Source of the DNA: Marivivens sp.
GTDB taxonomy: Bacteria; Pseudomonadota; Alphaproteobacteria; Rhodobacterales; Rhodobacteraceae
Length of the DNA: 64,000 nucleotides
Direction of reading: 5' to 3'
Assembly: GCA_024642115.1 (NCBI GenBank)
Contig: JAHEBU010000001.1
Location: 434,001 to 498,000, forward strand
Of this stretch, positions 52,003-60,381 are shown in pieces. The notes beneath the pieces were generated by a model that was not told the origin of the DNA, ran no database searches, and saw nothing but the letters and a program-made list of their open reading frames with translations. The position numbers and the translations under genes are program-made. Each line of letters begins with the position of its first letter. Position 1 is the first letter of the stretch.

Positions 52003-52422
52003 CTACTCCACCAATCCCAACTGGCGGGCAATGCTAGAGGAATCGTAATAATCGCGTCCATCGACCACTTTGCCGTCCTTGACCCGCATCACGTTGCACT
52101 AGCGGGCAGACATCTTGCGGCCGCTGGGAGGAAAGGTTCCCAAAGACGACTGAAGCGGACCGGTCTGGGTGCCCCAATTAGTGAATTCGACCACCGCCCA
52201 GTCATCCTGCACGATCAGTCGCGTTATTTTGAGCTGGCCATCAGGAAAGGCCGTCCGCCACCGCTCGTAATCCCGCAGGTACGCATCGAGCCCCGCCAAC
52301 ACCTCGCCGCGGGCGACATCCTCGAACTGGCAATCCTCGGCGATGACGACCATGCCGCGTTCGGGGTCACGCAGGTCCCAGCTTTGATGGACCTTCCGGA
52401 CAGTCGTCTCGACGCTTTCCAT
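52003..52422 (-). pseudogene. SnoaL-like (ester cyclase family) gene interrupted by an amber codon
   Basis: The frame codes for a SnoaL-like/NTF2-fold small protein: METVETT-like start, HQSWDLRDPERGM, VLAGLDAYLRDYERWRTAFPD and VVEFTNWGTQTGPL. A TAG at 52101-52099 stops it after GRKMSAR. The same frame then continues with the expected C-terminal strand and tail (CNVMRVKDGKVVDGRDYYD, then SSIARQLGLVE) to a TAG at 52005-52003. The whole would be about 139 codons. A single base change (TGG or CAG to TAG) or a sequencing error explains it; a functional short form of about 107 residues is possible. It lies downstream of tauC on the same strand. Confidence 0.7.
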
Positions 52423-52523
52423 TGTTTGGAGCCACCCAATAGGCAATGTATCCTTAAATTCTAAAAACCTTTTAATAACATATAGTTAGAAATCGTTCAA
52501 ACGTGAACGCCCCCAGACAAACC

Positions 52524-53858
52524 TCACCCTTTGCCCTTCCAGGGAACCAGCACACGCTCGGCCCAGCGCATCAAAAGGTCGATCCCGAACCCGATCAATC
52601 CGATCAGGATGATCCCCATCAAGACGATGTCGGTCGACTGGAATTTCGAGGCGACCATGATCATCATCCCCGCCCCCTTTTCGGCGGCGACCAGTTCGGC
52701 GGCCACGACCGTCCCCCAGCAAACCCCCATCGCTACGCGGGCGGCGGTGAAAATCTCGGGGAGGCTGTTGGGAATGATGACGTGCCGCATGATCTGCCAT
52801 TTGCTGGCCCCCAGCGAATAGGCGGCGTGAACCTTGGAAATCCTGACGCCCGACACCCCCGAGCGCGCCCCGATCGCCATGATCCACAGGGCGGCCAGGA
52901 ACAGCAGGATGATCTTGCCCGTCTCGCCGATCCCCGCCCAGATGATGACCAGCGGAATGAGGGCGAGCGGCGGAACCGGACGCATGAATTCCACGATCGG
53001 ATCGAACCAGCCCCGGAACCAGTCCGACAGACCCATCGCATATCCCAGCGGGATGCCGATGATCGCCCCGAGGACGAAGCCGACAATGACCCTGAACAGC
53101 GAATATCCCAGATGTTCGGCCAGCGTCGAATTGCGGTAGCCCTCCTTGGAAATCTCGATGAACCGCGCCCAGACCGCCTCGGGCGCGGGCAGCCAGATCG
53201 GCTCCATCTGCCAGCCTTTGCTCGGCTCGATGTTGAGCGTCCCCTTGGGCGTCAGGGCGACCCTGCCCCAGCCCAGCCGAACCGAGTCGCCCGGCGCGAT
53301 GGCCTTGCCGTCGACCCCGACGATCTCGGCTCCGTCGTCCTTGGTGACCTGATCGTTGTCCTGCGCCCTGAGAAGAGAGGACCGATATTCCTGAATCGCC
53401 ACGGAATCATTGCGGGCGATGCCCGTTCCGGCTTCCACGGCAGGATCATCGGCCGGCGCGCCCGCCGGGTAGACCAGAACCGTGACCGTTGCGTCCGCCG
53501 TCGTCCCATCGGGCGTCTTGATCGCGTAGGTGAATTCGGTCTGTCCGACAAAGGGACCCGGCACATGCAGGAACCCGGGCAGCAGCCTTGACCCCGTGAA
53601 CGCCCCCCACGCCAGAAAGATCAGCGCAATGGAAATGACCGACGCCGCGGTATTCGATGTGACCGAGCTTTCATCACCAAATGTCACAGTCTTGAGCGAC
53701 CCGAAGTCATGTTTGGGCCGCAGAAACCGCCGCACGCCGCGCCAGATGGCCAGCGTTCCCAGAATGACCAGCACATAGCCGACCAAGAACGGAAAGATCG
53801 TCCAGAGCGTTCCCAGAACGCCGACCAGTTCGCCACCCAGTTTTCCTAGAAGGTCCAT
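52524..53858 (-). CDS. tauC: taurine ABC transporter permease TauC, with N-terminal extension
   Basis: The 444-residue protein is far longer than E. coli TauC (about 275). The C-terminal part (from about residue 200) is the normal permease, with the coupling segment VHAAYSLGASKWQIMRHVIIP and the EFMRPVPPLALIPLVIIW stretch typical of TauC/SsuC. The N-terminal part adds two helices (about 15-40 and 70-95) and a soluble, probably periplasmic stretch of about 100 residues (YAIKTPDGTTADATVTV, ALTPKGTLNIEP). The function of the addition is unknown. It follows tauB by one base. Confidence 0.83.
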   Translation of the reverse strand: MDLLGKLGGELVGVLGTLWTIFPFLVGYVLVILGTLAIWRGVRRFLRPKHDFGSLKTVTFGDESSVTSNTAASVISIALIFLAWGAFTGSRLLPGFLHVPGPFVGQTEFTYAIKTPDGTTADATVTVLVYPAGAPADDPAVEAGTGIARNDSVAIQEYRSSLLRAQDNDQVTKDDGAEIVGVDGKAIAPGDSVRLGWGRVALTPKGTLNIEPSKGWQMEPIWLPAPEAVWARFIEISKEGYRNSTLAEHLGYSLFRVIVGFVLGAIIGIPLGYAMGLSDWFRGWFDPIVEFMRPVPPLALIPLVIIWAGIGETGKIILLFLAALWIMAIGARSGVSGVRISKVHAAYSLGASKWQIMRHVIIPNSLPEIFTAARVAMGVCWGTVVAAELVAAEKGAGMMIMVASKFQSTDIVLMGIILIGLIGFGIDLLMRWAERVLVPWKGKG

Positions 53859-53859
53859 A

Positions 53860-54663
53860 TCATGCTTTCTCGGTCCGGCCCATGATCTCTTCTTCCATGT
53901 CCCAGATCATCGACAGGATCTCTTCGCGAGTCTTGGCGAAATCGGGGTGTTTCTTGACCTCGCGCAGGTCCTTGTTCACGCCCATTTCGGCAAACGGCAG
54001 GTTGTACTCGCGGTGGATCCGACCGGGACGCGGGGCCATGACGACCAACCGTTCCCCCAACAAAAGCGCCTCTTCGACCGAATGGGTGATGAGGATGATT
54101 GTCTTGCCTGTCTCTTTCCACAGCTTCAGAACCAGACCCTGCATCTTTTCGCGGGTCAGCGCGTCCAGCGCGCCCAGCGGTTCGTCCATCAGGATCACGT
54201 CAGGGTCATTGGCCAGACAGCGGGCCAGTGCCACGCGCTGCTGCATCCCGCCGGACAGTTCATAGACAGCCTTTTCCTTGAAATCGCGCAGGCCAACCAC
54301 ATCCAGAAGGTGATCCACGATCTCTTTCTTCTTGGCCTTGTTCATCCCCTTCATCGAGGGGCCAAAGCCGACGTTTTCCCGCACGGACATCCATTCGAAC
54401 AGAGCGCCCTGCTGAAACACCATTCCGCGCTCGGCGCCTGGGCCGCGCACCGTCTTGCCGTTCAGGATCACTTTGCCATCCGTGGGGGCCAGAAAGCCCG
54501 CCACGATGTTGAGAAGCGTTGTCTTGCCACAGCCCGAAGGGCCGAGGACCGACATCAACTCGCCCGCCTTGAGGTCGAGTGACACGTCCTTGAGCGCCTG
54601 CACCGCCTGCCCGTTGGGCAGATCGAACCGCATGGACAGATGGTCGATGGTCAGCCCGGTCAT
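53860..54663 (-). CDS. tauB: taurine ABC transporter ATP-binding protein TauB
   Basis: The 267-residue ATPase of the TauB/SsuB group has Walker A GPSGCGKTTLL (near residue 40), the signature LSGGMQQRVALARCLA, Walker B VILMDEPLGALDA and the switch His in ILITHSVEEA. It lies between tauA and tauC in transcript order, behind a long hairpin that follows tauA. It energises uptake of taurine and possibly other sulfonates. Confidence 0.88.
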   Translation of the reverse strand: MTGLTIDHLSMRFDLPNGQAVQALKDVSLDLKAGELMSVLGPSGCGKTTLLNIVAGFLAPTDGKVILNGKTVRGPGAERGMVFQQGALFEWMSVRENVGFGPSMKGMNKAKKKEIVDHLLDVVGLRDFKEKAVYELSGGMQQRVALARCLANDPDVILMDEPLGALDALTREKMQGLVLKLWKETGKTIILITHSVEEALLLGERLVVMAPRPGRIHREYNLPFAEMGVNKDLREVKKHPDFAKTREEILSMIWDMEEEIMGRTEKA

Positions 54664-54696
54664 ACAGCCGCCTTGTCAGAAAGTGTGAAAGGGAAC

Positions 54697-54738
54697 ACCG
54701 GAAGGACGGCGCGGGACCTGACCCGCGCCGTCGTCCGG
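54697..54738 (-). terminator. intercistronic hairpin after tauA
   Basis: An 11-bp perfect stem (GACGGCGCGGG 54705-54715, CCCGCGCCGTC 54722-54732) with a 6-base loop is extended by CCGGA/TCCGG pairing around a mismatch. It fills the gap between the tauA stop and tauB and has no T run. It probably stabilises tauA mRNA and limits read-through. Confidence 0.6.
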
Positions 54739-54740
54739 AT

Positions 54741-55751
54741 TTACATCTTGCCGGCGTCGGTCAGCGGCCCGAGGTTGATGTGGCTGGAATAGTCGTCCAG
54801 CGCCGCCGGGATCGACCCCGATTGCACGAACACGCCCGCCACACCCTTCATGAACTCCTGTGCGCCGCCGCCCAGCCATTTGGCCGATTCCTGGTCGGCA
54901 ATAGACGGGAACACGAAGGTGGCCATGGTTTCGGCCGTCGCAGCCTCGTCCATGCCGGAATCCTGCGCAATAACCGGGATCATGGCCGCCGCCGCATCGC
55001 CACCTGCGTTCCACATGGCGTTGGCGTCCGCCGTCACCTTGAGGAACTTGGCCACCACCTCGGGGTTTTCTGCGATGAACGAGGACGGCGCCGAGGTCAC
55101 GTCGAACACTAGGATGCCGAGGTCTTCCTTTTCCGGGCCGGTCAGCAGGACGTTGCCCGATTCCTTGGCCCGGCGCAGCGAACCGCCCCAGCCGCAGAAC
55201 ATGTCGACAGCACCCTGTGCAAAGGCAGCCGCACCATCCGGCGGGGCCATGTCCACGATTTCCAGCTTGGACAGATCAACGCCGAAATGCTCCATCTGCT
55301 TGAGGAACCCGTAGTGGGCAGACGTGCCGAGCGGGACGGCGACCTTGTGTCCTTCCAGTTCCTTGGCGTTGTCCTTGGTGATCTCAAGTCCCGAGGCCAC
55401 CACGCAGTTGTCGTTGTCCGAATAGGAGACGGCAACGTCGATCGCCTGAAGGTCCTGGCCGGCAGAGGTCGCAACAACGAAGGGCGGCACGCCCTGGCTG
55501 AGCGCAATCTGCACATCGCCCGAGGCCATCGCGGCGGACATCGCGGTGCCGGTGTCAAAGCTGACCCAGTTCACCTTCATCCCCAGCGCCTCGTCGTAGG
55601 TGCCGTTGACCTTGGCAAATTCAAACGGCATCGGCCATTCGAGGAAGTAGCCGACGGTGATTTCGCCATGCGCTTCGGCAAGGGCCGCAGTTCCTGCGGT
55701 CATCATCGCCATCGCGCCGACGGCCCCCATCAGTTTCGTCTTGAACTTCAT
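54741..55751 (-). CDS. tauA: taurine ABC transporter substrate-binding protein TauA
   Basis: The 336-residue periplasmic protein has a signal peptide (MKFKTKLMGAVGAMAMMTAGTA, cleavage near ALA-EA). The mature part has the type II binding fold of the TauA/SsuA group: TVGYFLEWPMPFEFAK, GDVQIALSQGVPPFVVA and KVAVPLGTSAHYG, where the sulfonate-binding residues lie. The ATG at 55751 starts the signal peptide; an upstream ATG adds 25 residues with no signal character. It is the first gene of tauABC and is divergent from tpa. Confidence 0.87.
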   Translation of the reverse strand: MKFKTKLMGAVGAMAMMTAGTAALAEAHGEITVGYFLEWPMPFEFAKVNGTYDEALGMKVNWVSFDTGTAMSAAMASGDVQIALSQGVPPFVVATSAGQDLQAIDVAVSYSDNDNCVVASGLEITKDNAKELEGHKVAVPLGTSAHYGFLKQMEHFGVDLSKLEIVDMAPPDGAAAFAQGAVDMFCGWGGSLRRAKESGNVLLTGPEKEDLGILVFDVTSAPSSFIAENPEVVAKFLKVTADANAMWNAGGDAAAAMIPVIAQDSGMDEAATAETMATFVFPSIADQESAKWLGGGAQEFMKGVAGVFVQSGSIPAALDDYSSHINLGPLTDAGKM

Positions 55752-56246
55752 GACTTCACGTCTCCCATGTTGGTTGGCCCGTGTCGGCCGTTCGTTTGGC
55801 CGGGGTTTGCCCCGGCGTTGTTCCAAGGATGTTGAGCCATCCTTTGGGTGTTAATTGAGCATGTAACCCCGCGTCTTAACAGCCCTTCCAGACCGAAAAG
55901 GGTTTTCGGCAAACCGGAAAAAGCCGGGTGTCAGTGCCTTGAACCGGCCTTTAAGCAATGGAAATCGGATCGGTCCGTCAACGCCCGAGACATCAGGTCG
56001 CAATAGTCCAAATTGGAAGTGTCAGGCCGTGCAAGGCATCAAAATCCAGTGTTTACAAACCGTTGCCTGTCACAGGTAGATCGCAGGCCTTGACCGGCCA
56101 AAAATCTGGACCTATTCATCGATTGCCACTGGACCTACTGGCTGCTTAGAACAAAGGCGCACAGTTCGTCATCAAGGTCGTGGTCAGACCAACAGAGTCG
56201 GCCGCGCCTTGCCCGTTTCATTCCTGATCTCTGGCGGAGCCTTCTT
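55752..56246. other. divergent tauA / tpa control region
   Basis: This 495-base region controls the divergent transporter and transaminase genes. It holds the paired CTGGACCTA repeats (56106-56138). Nearer tauA is a perfect hairpin CCGAAAA-GGG-TTTTCGG (55893-55909). No gene is apparent. Confidence 0.55.
56106..56138 (+). promoter_or_regulatory. TauR-type direct repeats before tpa
   Basis: CTGGACCTAT (56106-56115) and CTGGACCTAC (56129-56138) start 23 bases apart. They match the CTGGAC(C/T)TAA element I recall for TauR of Rhodobacter capsulatus. TTGCCA (56123-56128) and TAGAAC (56147-56152) could be the -35 and -10 elements, with the second repeat in the spacer. The repeats lie about 110-140 bases before the tpa start. 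Confidence 0.72.
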
Positions 56247-57623
56247 ATGGACACCCTGACCCACACCAACGATCCCCGCGGCGTCATCGAAGCCGACCGC
56301 GCCCACGTCTGGCATCATCTTGCCCAGCACAAGCCACTGGAAACCGTCGACCCCCAGATCATTGTCGAGGGCAAGGGCCTGCGCGTGTGGGACATTACTG
56401 GCAAGGAACACATCGATGCCGTGTCCGGGGGGGTGTGGACCGTCAACGTCGGCTATGGCCGCGAAAGCATCGCCAACGCGGTTCGGGACCAACTGCTCAA
56501 GCTCTGCTATTTCGCCGGGGCCAAGGGCACCATTCCGGGATCGCTGTTCGCCGAGCGTCTGACTGAAAAAATGCCGGGTCTGGACCGTGTCTATTACGCC
56601 AACTCGGGGTCCGAGGCGAACGAGAAGGCGTTCAAGATGGTCCGCCAGATCAGCCACAAGCATCACGGTGGCAAGAAGTCCAAGATCCTCTACCGTGACC
56701 GGGATTACCATGGCACCACCATCGCCGCCCTGTCTGCCGGTGGCCAACAAGAGCGCAACGCCCAGTACGGGCCGTTCACCCCCGGTTTCGTGCAGGTCCC
56801 CCATTGCCTGGAGTACCGCGCCCAGTGGCAGGGCGAGGATTACGGGATCAAGGCCGCAGAGGCGATCGAAGAGGTCATCCTGCGTGAAGGCCCCGACACC
56901 ATCGGCGCCCTGTGTCTGGAGCCGATCACCGCAGGCGGCGGCATCATCGTTCCCCCGAAGGGATACTGGCAAAAAGTGCAGGAGATCTGCCGCAAATACG
57001 ACATCCTGCTGCACATCGACGAGGTCGTCTGCGGTCTGGGCCGCACCGGCACCTGGTTCGGCTACCAGCAGTTCGGCGTTCAGCCCGACATCGTGACCAT
57101 GGCCAAGGGCGTCGCCTCGGGCTACGCGGCCATTTCGTGCTGCGTGACCACCAATGCGGTGTTCGAGATGTTCAAGGACGCCGACGATCATCTGTCCTAT
57201 TTCCGCGACATTTCCACGTTCGGGGGCTGCACGGCCGGTCCTACCGCGGCACTGGAAAACCTGCGCATCATCGAGGACGAGGATTTGTGCGGCAATTCTG
57301 TGCGGATGGGTCAGCGGTTGAACGAAAACCTGCAGGCCCTGATGGCCAGGCACAAGGTGATCGGCGATGTGCGCGGCATGGGCCTGTTCCAGGGGGCAGA
57401 ACTGGTCGTCGACCGCGATACCAAAGAGCCGCTGAATGAAAAGCGGGTGCAGGCCATCGTGGCCGACTGCATGAAGCAGGGCGTGATCATCGGCGCCACC
57501 AACCGCAGCCTGCCCGGGTTCAACAACACGTTGCTCTTTGCCCCCGCCCTGATCGCCACCGCCGATGACATCGACCATATCACCGATGCGGTCGATCAAG
57601 CGCTGACCCGGGTTCTGGCCTGA
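56247..57623 (+). CDS. tpa: taurine-pyruvate aminotransferase Tpa
   Basis: The 458-residue class III PLP enzyme moves the amino group of taurine to pyruvate, giving sulfoacetaldehyde and L-alanine. The PLP lysine is K287 (MAKGVASGYAA), with LLHIDEVVCGLGRTGTWFGY before it and the family start VWHHLAQHKPLE. The sequence matches Tpa of Rhodobacterales and Bilophila as I recall it, and xsc, tauR and tauABC surround it. GGAG precedes the ATG. Confidence 0.92.
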   Translation: MDTLTHTNDPRGVIEADRAHVWHHLAQHKPLETVDPQIIVEGKGLRVWDITGKEHIDAVSGGVWTVNVGYGRESIANAVRDQLLKLCYFAGAKGTIPGSLFAERLTEKMPGLDRVYYANSGSEANEKAFKMVRQISHKHHGGKKSKILYRDRDYHGTTIAALSAGGQQERNAQYGPFTPGFVQVPHCLEYRAQWQGEDYGIKAAEAIEEVILREGPDTIGALCLEPITAGGGIIVPPKGYWQKVQEICRKYDILLHIDEVVCGLGRTGTWFGYQQFGVQPDIVTMAKGVASGYAAISCCVTTNAVFEMFKDADDHLSYFRDISTFGGCTAGPTAALENLRIIEDEDLCGNSVRMGQRLNENLQALMARHKVIGDVRGMGLFQGAELVVDRDTKEPLNEKRVQAIVADCMKQGVIIGATNRSLPGFNNTLLFAPALIATADDIDHITDAVDQALTRVLA

Positions 57624-57678
57624 CCCCAAGGCGTCCCGGCCCCGTGCCGGGACCTCGCCCTCCCCCGGAAAGACAGCC

Positions 57679-58377
57679 ATGTCCCCGACCAATGCCCTGG
57701 GCCAGCCGATCGGTGCGCCTCTGACTGTGACCTTGCCGCGGCCCCGGCCCACAATAACGCCCATGATCGGGCGCACGGTCACTCTGGCCCCGACCGATCC
57801 CGCAGCCCATGCGCAAGGCCTGTTTGACGCCTTTGCCGCCGACAGCGATAATCGCATCTGGACCTATCTGCCCTACGGACCGTTTGCCGATCTGGCCGCC
57901 TTTCGGGCTTGGATGGAGGCGACCTGTGGTGGGAATGACCCGCTGTTTCATACCATTCTGGACGCTCAGGGCGTGCCAGTCGGCATTGCATCGTTCCTGC
58001 GGATCGACCCTGGTGCAGGTGTGATCGAGGTGGGCCACATCAACTATTCGCCCCGCCTGCAACGCACCGTCATGGCGACCGAGGGGATGTTCCTGATGAT
58101 GAGCCGCGTCTTTGACGAACTTGGCTATCGCCGCTACGAATGGAAATGCGATGCCTTGAACGCCCCGTCGCGTCGCGCCGCCGAACGGTTGGGATTCACC
58201 TATGAAGGCACATTCCGGCAGGCGACCCACTATAAAGGTCGAAACCGGGATACCTCCTGGTTTTCCATCATCGACAGCAAATGGCCGCAGATCAGGGCCG
58301 GGTTCCAACGCTGGCTCGACCCGGCGAATTTCGATCCGCAGGGACATCAGCGCCAGCCCTTGCAGATCCGGCCCTAG
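57679..58377 (+). CDS. GNAT-family N-acetyltransferase (RimJ/RimL-like)
   Basis: The 232-residue protein shows the RimJ/RimL-type acetyltransferase pattern: GRTVTLAPTDPAAHA at the start of the domain, FHTILDAQGVPVGIASF, IEVGHINYSPRLQRT and WKCDALNAPSRRAAERLGF, the acetyl-CoA-binding region. The acceptor is unknown. It follows tpa by 55 bases on the same strand and is probably co-transcribed. A related gene is often found next to taurine genes in this group, as far as I recall. Confidence 0.8.
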   Translation: MSPTNALGQPIGAPLTVTLPRPRPTITPMIGRTVTLAPTDPAAHAQGLFDAFAADSDNRIWTYLPYGPFADLAAFRAWMEATCGGNDPLFHTILDAQGVPVGIASFLRIDPGAGVIEVGHINYSPRLQRTVMATEGMFLMMSRVFDELGYRRYEWKCDALNAPSRRAAERLGFTYEGTFRQATHYKGRNRDTSWFSIIDSKWPQIRAGFQRWLDPANFDPQGHQRQPLQIRP

Positions 58378-58688
58378 CTGGAATCGCAGCCCCCTTGGGC
58401 CCGCGAGCTGACCTTTGGCACCGGCAGGGTCTGCGCCTGCGCCCGGTGACGGATCGAGCGTGACAGGGCCTCGGCATGGGCCCGCGCCGGATTCAGCGTC
58501 GGGCCGGGATCGGCCAGGTCGGACACCATATCCTCAGTCGCCACTACCACAGGGGCGCTGTGAACAGGTCTCGTGGGCTTGGAGTGCTGCGTGGAAGTCT
58601 GAAATGCCCATTCCGGCGAAACAGAGGCCTTGGTAGGACCGGGGTCACCGGCGTCACGGGGGCAATGGGAGCCACTGGCCCCAAAGAT
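58374..58688 (-). pseudogene. possible small or decayed gene antisense to the tpa-tauR gap
   Basis: Within the 516-base gap 58378-58893 a minus-strand frame is open for 104 codons. Its last 60 codons have strong GC-rich third positions, giving ATEDMVSDLADPGPTLNPA, then AHAEALSRSIRHRAQAQTL and a short tail. Its TAG shares CTAG with the GNAT stop, as three other convergent pairs here do. There is no good start codon. A Pro-rich run (APIAPVTPVTPVLP) and a signal-like MKIATGIALACG lie upstream in the other two frames, so the gene may be frameshifted. No function can be given. Confidence 0.3.
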
Positions 58689-58893
58689 TTAACCGGCGAG
58701 GAAACAAGAAAAGGCACCGGGGTTACCTGAGCATGGAACTTGCCGCCAACCGATGCCTGCCGCAAGCCAACGCGATCCCTGTCGCAATCTTCATATGGCT
58801 GTGAAGTTAATTCGACCCGACAGCCGAACATGACTTGTCCGGCCATCCTGCCCGGTTAGGGTAGGCAGCGTCGCCCGCACCAAGACAGGTCCG

Positions 58894-60381
58894 ATGCCCC
58901 AGTCACCCGAGTCCTTTTACCTTGATCCTGCGGCCCCCGGCACGCTGCAATCGCGGATTCAGCAGATGGTGGCGCAGGGCATTCTGGCGGGCCGGTTTCG
59001 CCCCGGCGACCGCCTGCCATCATCGCGCAAGCTGGCACAGCATCTGGGGGTCAGCCGGATTACAGTGACGCTTGCCTATACCGAATTGCTGTCGGACGAC
59101 TACATCACCTCGCGCGGGCGATCTGGCTATTTCGTGTCGGACAACGCCCCCGAACCGCCCGCCTTTCCGGCCAAATCGGCAGGGTTGTCTACTGTGGATT
59201 GGTCAGCGGTTCTGCCGCCGGATGTGGCGCCGGCGCTGGGAATCGAAAAGCCGACGGACTGGGCCAGCTACCGCTATCCCTTCATTTATGGGCAGGCCGA
59301 CGCCACCCTGTTCGACGGGGCCAACTGGCGGCTGTGTGCGATGCAGGCTCTGGGCAAACGCGATTTCGCCGCGCTGACCGCCGACCAGTATGATGGCGAT
59401 GATCCCAAACTGGTCGAGTTCATCATGCGCCAGACCCTGCCCCGCCGGGGAATTCTGGCGGGACCCGAGGAAATCCTGGTGACCATGGGCGCGCAGAATG
59501 CGCTGTGGCTGACCGCGCAGGTGCTTTTGTCCGGGGATCGATCCGCCGTGATCGAGGACCCCGGCTATCCCGCCCTGCGCGCCATCCTGACCCAGACGGG
59601 TTGCGCGCTGACGGCCGTTTCCGTCGATGCTGACGGCCTGCCGCTCGATCAGTTGCCGACGACGGTGGACGTCGTGTTTACCACCCCCAGCCACCATTGC
59701 CCGACCACCGCCACCATGTCACTGCCCCGCCGCCGCGCCTTGCTCGACTGGGCTGAAGATCAGCAAGCCCTGATCGTGGAGGATGATTATGATTTCGAGA
59801 TGTCGTTTCTGAAACCCCCCTCGCCCGCGCTCAAATCGCTGGACCGGACCGGGCGGGTGATCCATGTGGGCTCGTTTTCCAAGTCGCTTTTTCCCGGCCT
59901 GCGCCTGGGCTATCTGGTAGGACCGGCACCCTTTATTCGCGCCGCCCGCGCCCTGCGCGCCTTGTCATTGCGCCACCCACCGGGGTTGATGCAGCGGACA
60001 GTCAGCCATTTCCTGTCGCTGGGCCACTATGACGCTGTCATCAAGCGGACCAGTCGCGCCTTTCACGACCGTCGTCGAACGCTGGACGCAGCCATCGCGG
60101 CGCATGGCCTGACCGTGGCGGGGGCAGGCGCCTATGGCGGATCGTCCGTCTGGATGCGGGCGCCTGAAGCCACCGATACCGCCCGGCTTGCCGCCCAACT
60201 CCGCCTGCAAGGTGTCCTGATTGAACCGGGCGTCGCGTTCTTTGCCGGGCCGAATGCGCCGCGCAATTTCTATCGTCTGGCCTATTCGTCGATCCCGGCG
60301 GCTCGCATCACCGAGGGGATCGCCCTGATCGCGCAAAACATCACAGATGATACCGGCTCGCCTCCAGCCCGTCGAAGCTGA
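58894..60381 (+). CDS. tauR: TauR, MocR/GntR-family regulator of taurine genes
   Basis: The 495-residue regulator has a GntR winged helix (about residues 15-85; GDRLPSSRKLAQHLGVSRITVTLAY) and an aminotransferase-like domain (about 120-490) with the PLP lysine K330 in GSFSKSLFPGLRLGY. In R. capsulatus, TauR activates taurine genes by binding direct repeats. Candidate repeats lie before tpa and xsc here. The 3' end overlaps the convergent dadA-like gene by 41 bases. Confidence 0.88.
   Translation: MPQSPESFYLDPAAPGTLQSRIQQMVAQGILAGRFRPGDRLPSSRKLAQHLGVSRITVTLAYTELLSDDYITSRGRSGYFVSDNAPEPPAFPAKSAGLSTVDWSAVLPPDVAPALGIEKPTDWASYRYPFIYGQADATLFDGANWRLCAMQALGKRDFAALTADQYDGDDPKLVEFIMRQTLPRRGILAGPEEILVTMGAQNALWLTAQVLLSGDRSAVIEDPGYPALRAILTQTGCALTAVSVDADGLPLDQLPTTVDVVFTTPSHHCPTTATMSLPRRRALLDWAEDQQALIVEDDYDFEMSFLKPPSPALKSLDRTGRVIHVGSFSKSLFPGLRLGYLVGPAPFIRAARALRALSLRHPPGLMQRTVSHFLSLGHYDAVIKRTSRAFHDRRRTLDAAIAAHGLTVAGAGAYGGSSVWMRAPEATDTARLAAQLRLQGVLIEPGVAFFAGPNAPRNFYRLAYSSIPAARITEGIALIAQNITDDTGSPPARRS

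Noticed and set aside
58600-58730. Collagen-like (G-x-T) repeat protein on the plus strand
   Set aside because: Only about five triplets are present, the surrounding frame is not coding-like, and the opposite strand has the better codon bias.
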